DNA from: Clostridiales bacterium
Lineage (GTDB): Bacteria; Bacillota; Clostridia; Lachnospirales; WQUN01
DNA length: 5,231 nt
Assembly: GCA_031273705.1 (NCBI GenBank)
Contig: JAISRJ010000128.1
Location: 1-5,231 of the forward strand
Reading direction: 5' to 3'
Each line of letters starts with the position of its first letter. Position 1 is the first letter of the stretch. The position numbers were made by a program, and so were the translations under genes. Below are positions 4,524 through 5,231 of this stretch, one piece after another. Below the pieces are notes generated by a model. That model searched no databases, was not told the DNA's origin, and saw only the letters and a program-made list of their open reading frames with translations.

Positions 4524-5078
4524 ATGATCGAAGAGGCAACATCCGGAATAAAAACAGACGTCTCGCCCGATGCCAGATGGTATGTAATCCATACTTATTC
4601 CGGGTATGAAAGTAAAGTGAAAGCCAACATCGAAAAAATTATCGAAAACCGAGGTATGCAGAACTTGATTCACCAAGTGGCCGTGCCCGTTCAGGATGCG
4701 ACCGAGATTAAAAATGGAAAAAAGAAAATAGTCAGCCGCAAGATTTTTCCCAGTTATGTACTGTTAAACATGGTTATGAATGACGACACCTGGTATGTTG
4801 TGCGCAATACGCGCGGCGTGACCAGCTTTGTAGGTCCCGGTTCTAAACCTGTTCCTCTTTCAGAACAGGAAGTCGCTTCTATGGGTATAGAACTACCCAA
4901 GGCGACTATCGATATGGAGATTGGTGATTCGGTTCAGGTAAACAACGGTCCCTTCCAGGATTCGATGGGTACTATAAAAGAAATAAACCAGAACAAAAAA
5001 ACTGTCGTCGTCACATTGTCAATTTTTGGGCGGGAAACACCGCTGGAGATGGACTTTACACAGGTTACAAGGATTTAA
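4524..5078 (+). CDS. nusG: Transcription termination/antitermination protein NusG
   Basis: This 184-residue protein has the usual two-domain NusG layout. The NGN domain starts at about 18 with RWYVIHTYSGYESKVKANIE (18-37), and continues through FPSYVLLNMVMNDDTWYVVRNTRGVTSFVG, split here as FPSYVLLNM (75-83) and WYVVRNTRGVTSFVG (90-104). The KOW domain covers about 132-184, with GDSVQVNNGPF (134-144) and GTIKEINQNKK (149-159). NusG binds the RNA polymerase clamp, affecting pausing and elongation, and its KOW domain can contact Rho or ribosomal protein S10. The ATG at 4524 is chosen because GGGAGG (4513-4518) lies five bases before it. An upstream in-frame TTG at 4500 would sit inside secE without a site. 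The residues before the NGN domain (1-17) form a short, variable tail. It is followed by rplK after 34 bases. Confidence 0.98.
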   Translation: MIEEATSGIKTDVSPDARWYVIHTYSGYESKVKANIEKIIENRGMQNLIHQVAVPVQDATEIKNGKKKIVSRKIFPSYVLLNMVMNDDTWYVVRNTRGVTSFVGPGSKPVPLSEQEVASMGIELPKATIDMEIGDSVQVNNGPFQDSMGTIKEINQNKKTVVVTLSIFGRETPLEMDFTQVTRI

Positions 5079-5096
5079 GTAAGCTCTTTGTAAAAT

Positions 5097-5105
5097 AAAG
5101 GAGGA
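5097..5105 (+). promoter_or_regulatory. Near-perfect ribosome binding site of rplK
   Basis: AAAGGAGGA lies 7 bases before the ATG at 5113 and complements the 3' end of 16S rRNA almost fully. It fixes the rplK start in a gap of only 34 bases after nusG. Confidence 0.9.
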
Positions 5106-5112
5106 TTTTTAT

Positions 5113-5231
5113 ATGGCAAAGAAGGTAACAGGGGTTGTTAAACTTCAAATAAATGCCGGAAAAGCCACGCCCGCGCCGCCCGTAGGCCCCGCGTTGGGTC
5201 AGCATGGCGTTAATATTATGGGCTTTTGCAA
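5113..5231 (+). CDS. rplK: 50S ribosomal protein L11, N-terminal part, truncated by window edge
   Basis: From ATG at 5113, 39 codons are open to the right edge. The start MAKKVTGVVKLQINAGKATP (1-20), followed by APPVGPALGQHGVNIMGFC (21-39), is the strongly conserved N-terminal domain of L11. It includes the proline-rich hinge-side segment that binds thiostrepton-type antibiotics together with 23S rRNA helices 43-44. Asn14 stands where many L11 proteins have Pro (IPAG); this position varies in the family. L11 forms the base of the ribosomal stalk and contacts elongation factors. It follows nusG closely with a strong ribosome binding site, and rplA is expected next, beyond the window. Confidence 0.97.
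   Translation, partial: MAKKVTGVVKLQINAGKATPAPPVGPALGQHGVNIMGFC

Noticed and set aside
4291..4542. Minus-strand open frame of 83 codons
   Set aside because: It is antisense to secE and the nusG start, with no motif or ribosome binding site.

Overview
The window comes from an AT-rich, Gram-positive-type genome, most likely an endospore-forming member of the Bacillota (Clostridia or Negativicutes; I cannot resolve it further). The evidence is the start of a SpoIIR-like sporulation gene, a zinc-ribbon bacterial L33, near-perfect AGGAGG-type ribosome binding sites, and frequent TTG/GTG starts. The conserved order rpmG-secE-nusG-rplK and the linkage of zapA, a SEDS gene and spoIIR fit this.

Layout. 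(1) Positions 1-2329, minus strand: a cell-envelope/division/sporulation group read from right to left. A sigma-A-type promoter (2301-2329) precedes zapA (GTG start at 2187). Then come an FtsW/RodA/SpoVE-family glycosyltransferase (TTG start at 1658) and the first 62 codons of spoIIR (ATG at 187, running off the left edge). The gap between the SEDS gene and spoIIR has two hairpins; one covers the spoIIR Shine-Dalgarno and looks like an intrinsic terminator. (2) Positions 2330-2527: a gene-free stretch with about 125 bases I cannot explain, then a 54-base near-perfect palindrome that can act as a bidirectional terminator. (3) Positions 2528-3923: a divergent pair, a membrane-anchored NlpC/P60-like cysteine peptidase (minus) and an XRE/Cro-type repressor (plus). 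Their shared control region has two strong promoters pointing at each other and a long dyad that could be the repressor's operator. This pair looks like a phage- or element-derived islet between two core loci. (4) Positions 3924-5231, plus strand: the translation/secretion/transcription operon. A near-consensus promoter (3973-4000) and a leader with two small hairpins precede rpmG (L33), secE, nusG and the first 39 codons of rplK (L11).

How the parts work together. ZapA supports FtsZ-ring assembly, and the SEDS protein polymerises peptidoglycan, with a partner transpeptidase not in this window. SpoIIR signals from forespore to mother cell during sporulation, a process that begins with an asymmetric division. 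In the right-hand operon, SecE is part of the SecYEG translocon, NusG couples RNA polymerase to elongation control and ribosomes, and L33/L11 are 50S ribosomal proteins. The repressor/peptidase islet has no obvious link to either set and is the least ordinary part of the window. I see no tRNA, rRNA, CRISPR array, insertion sequence or origin.
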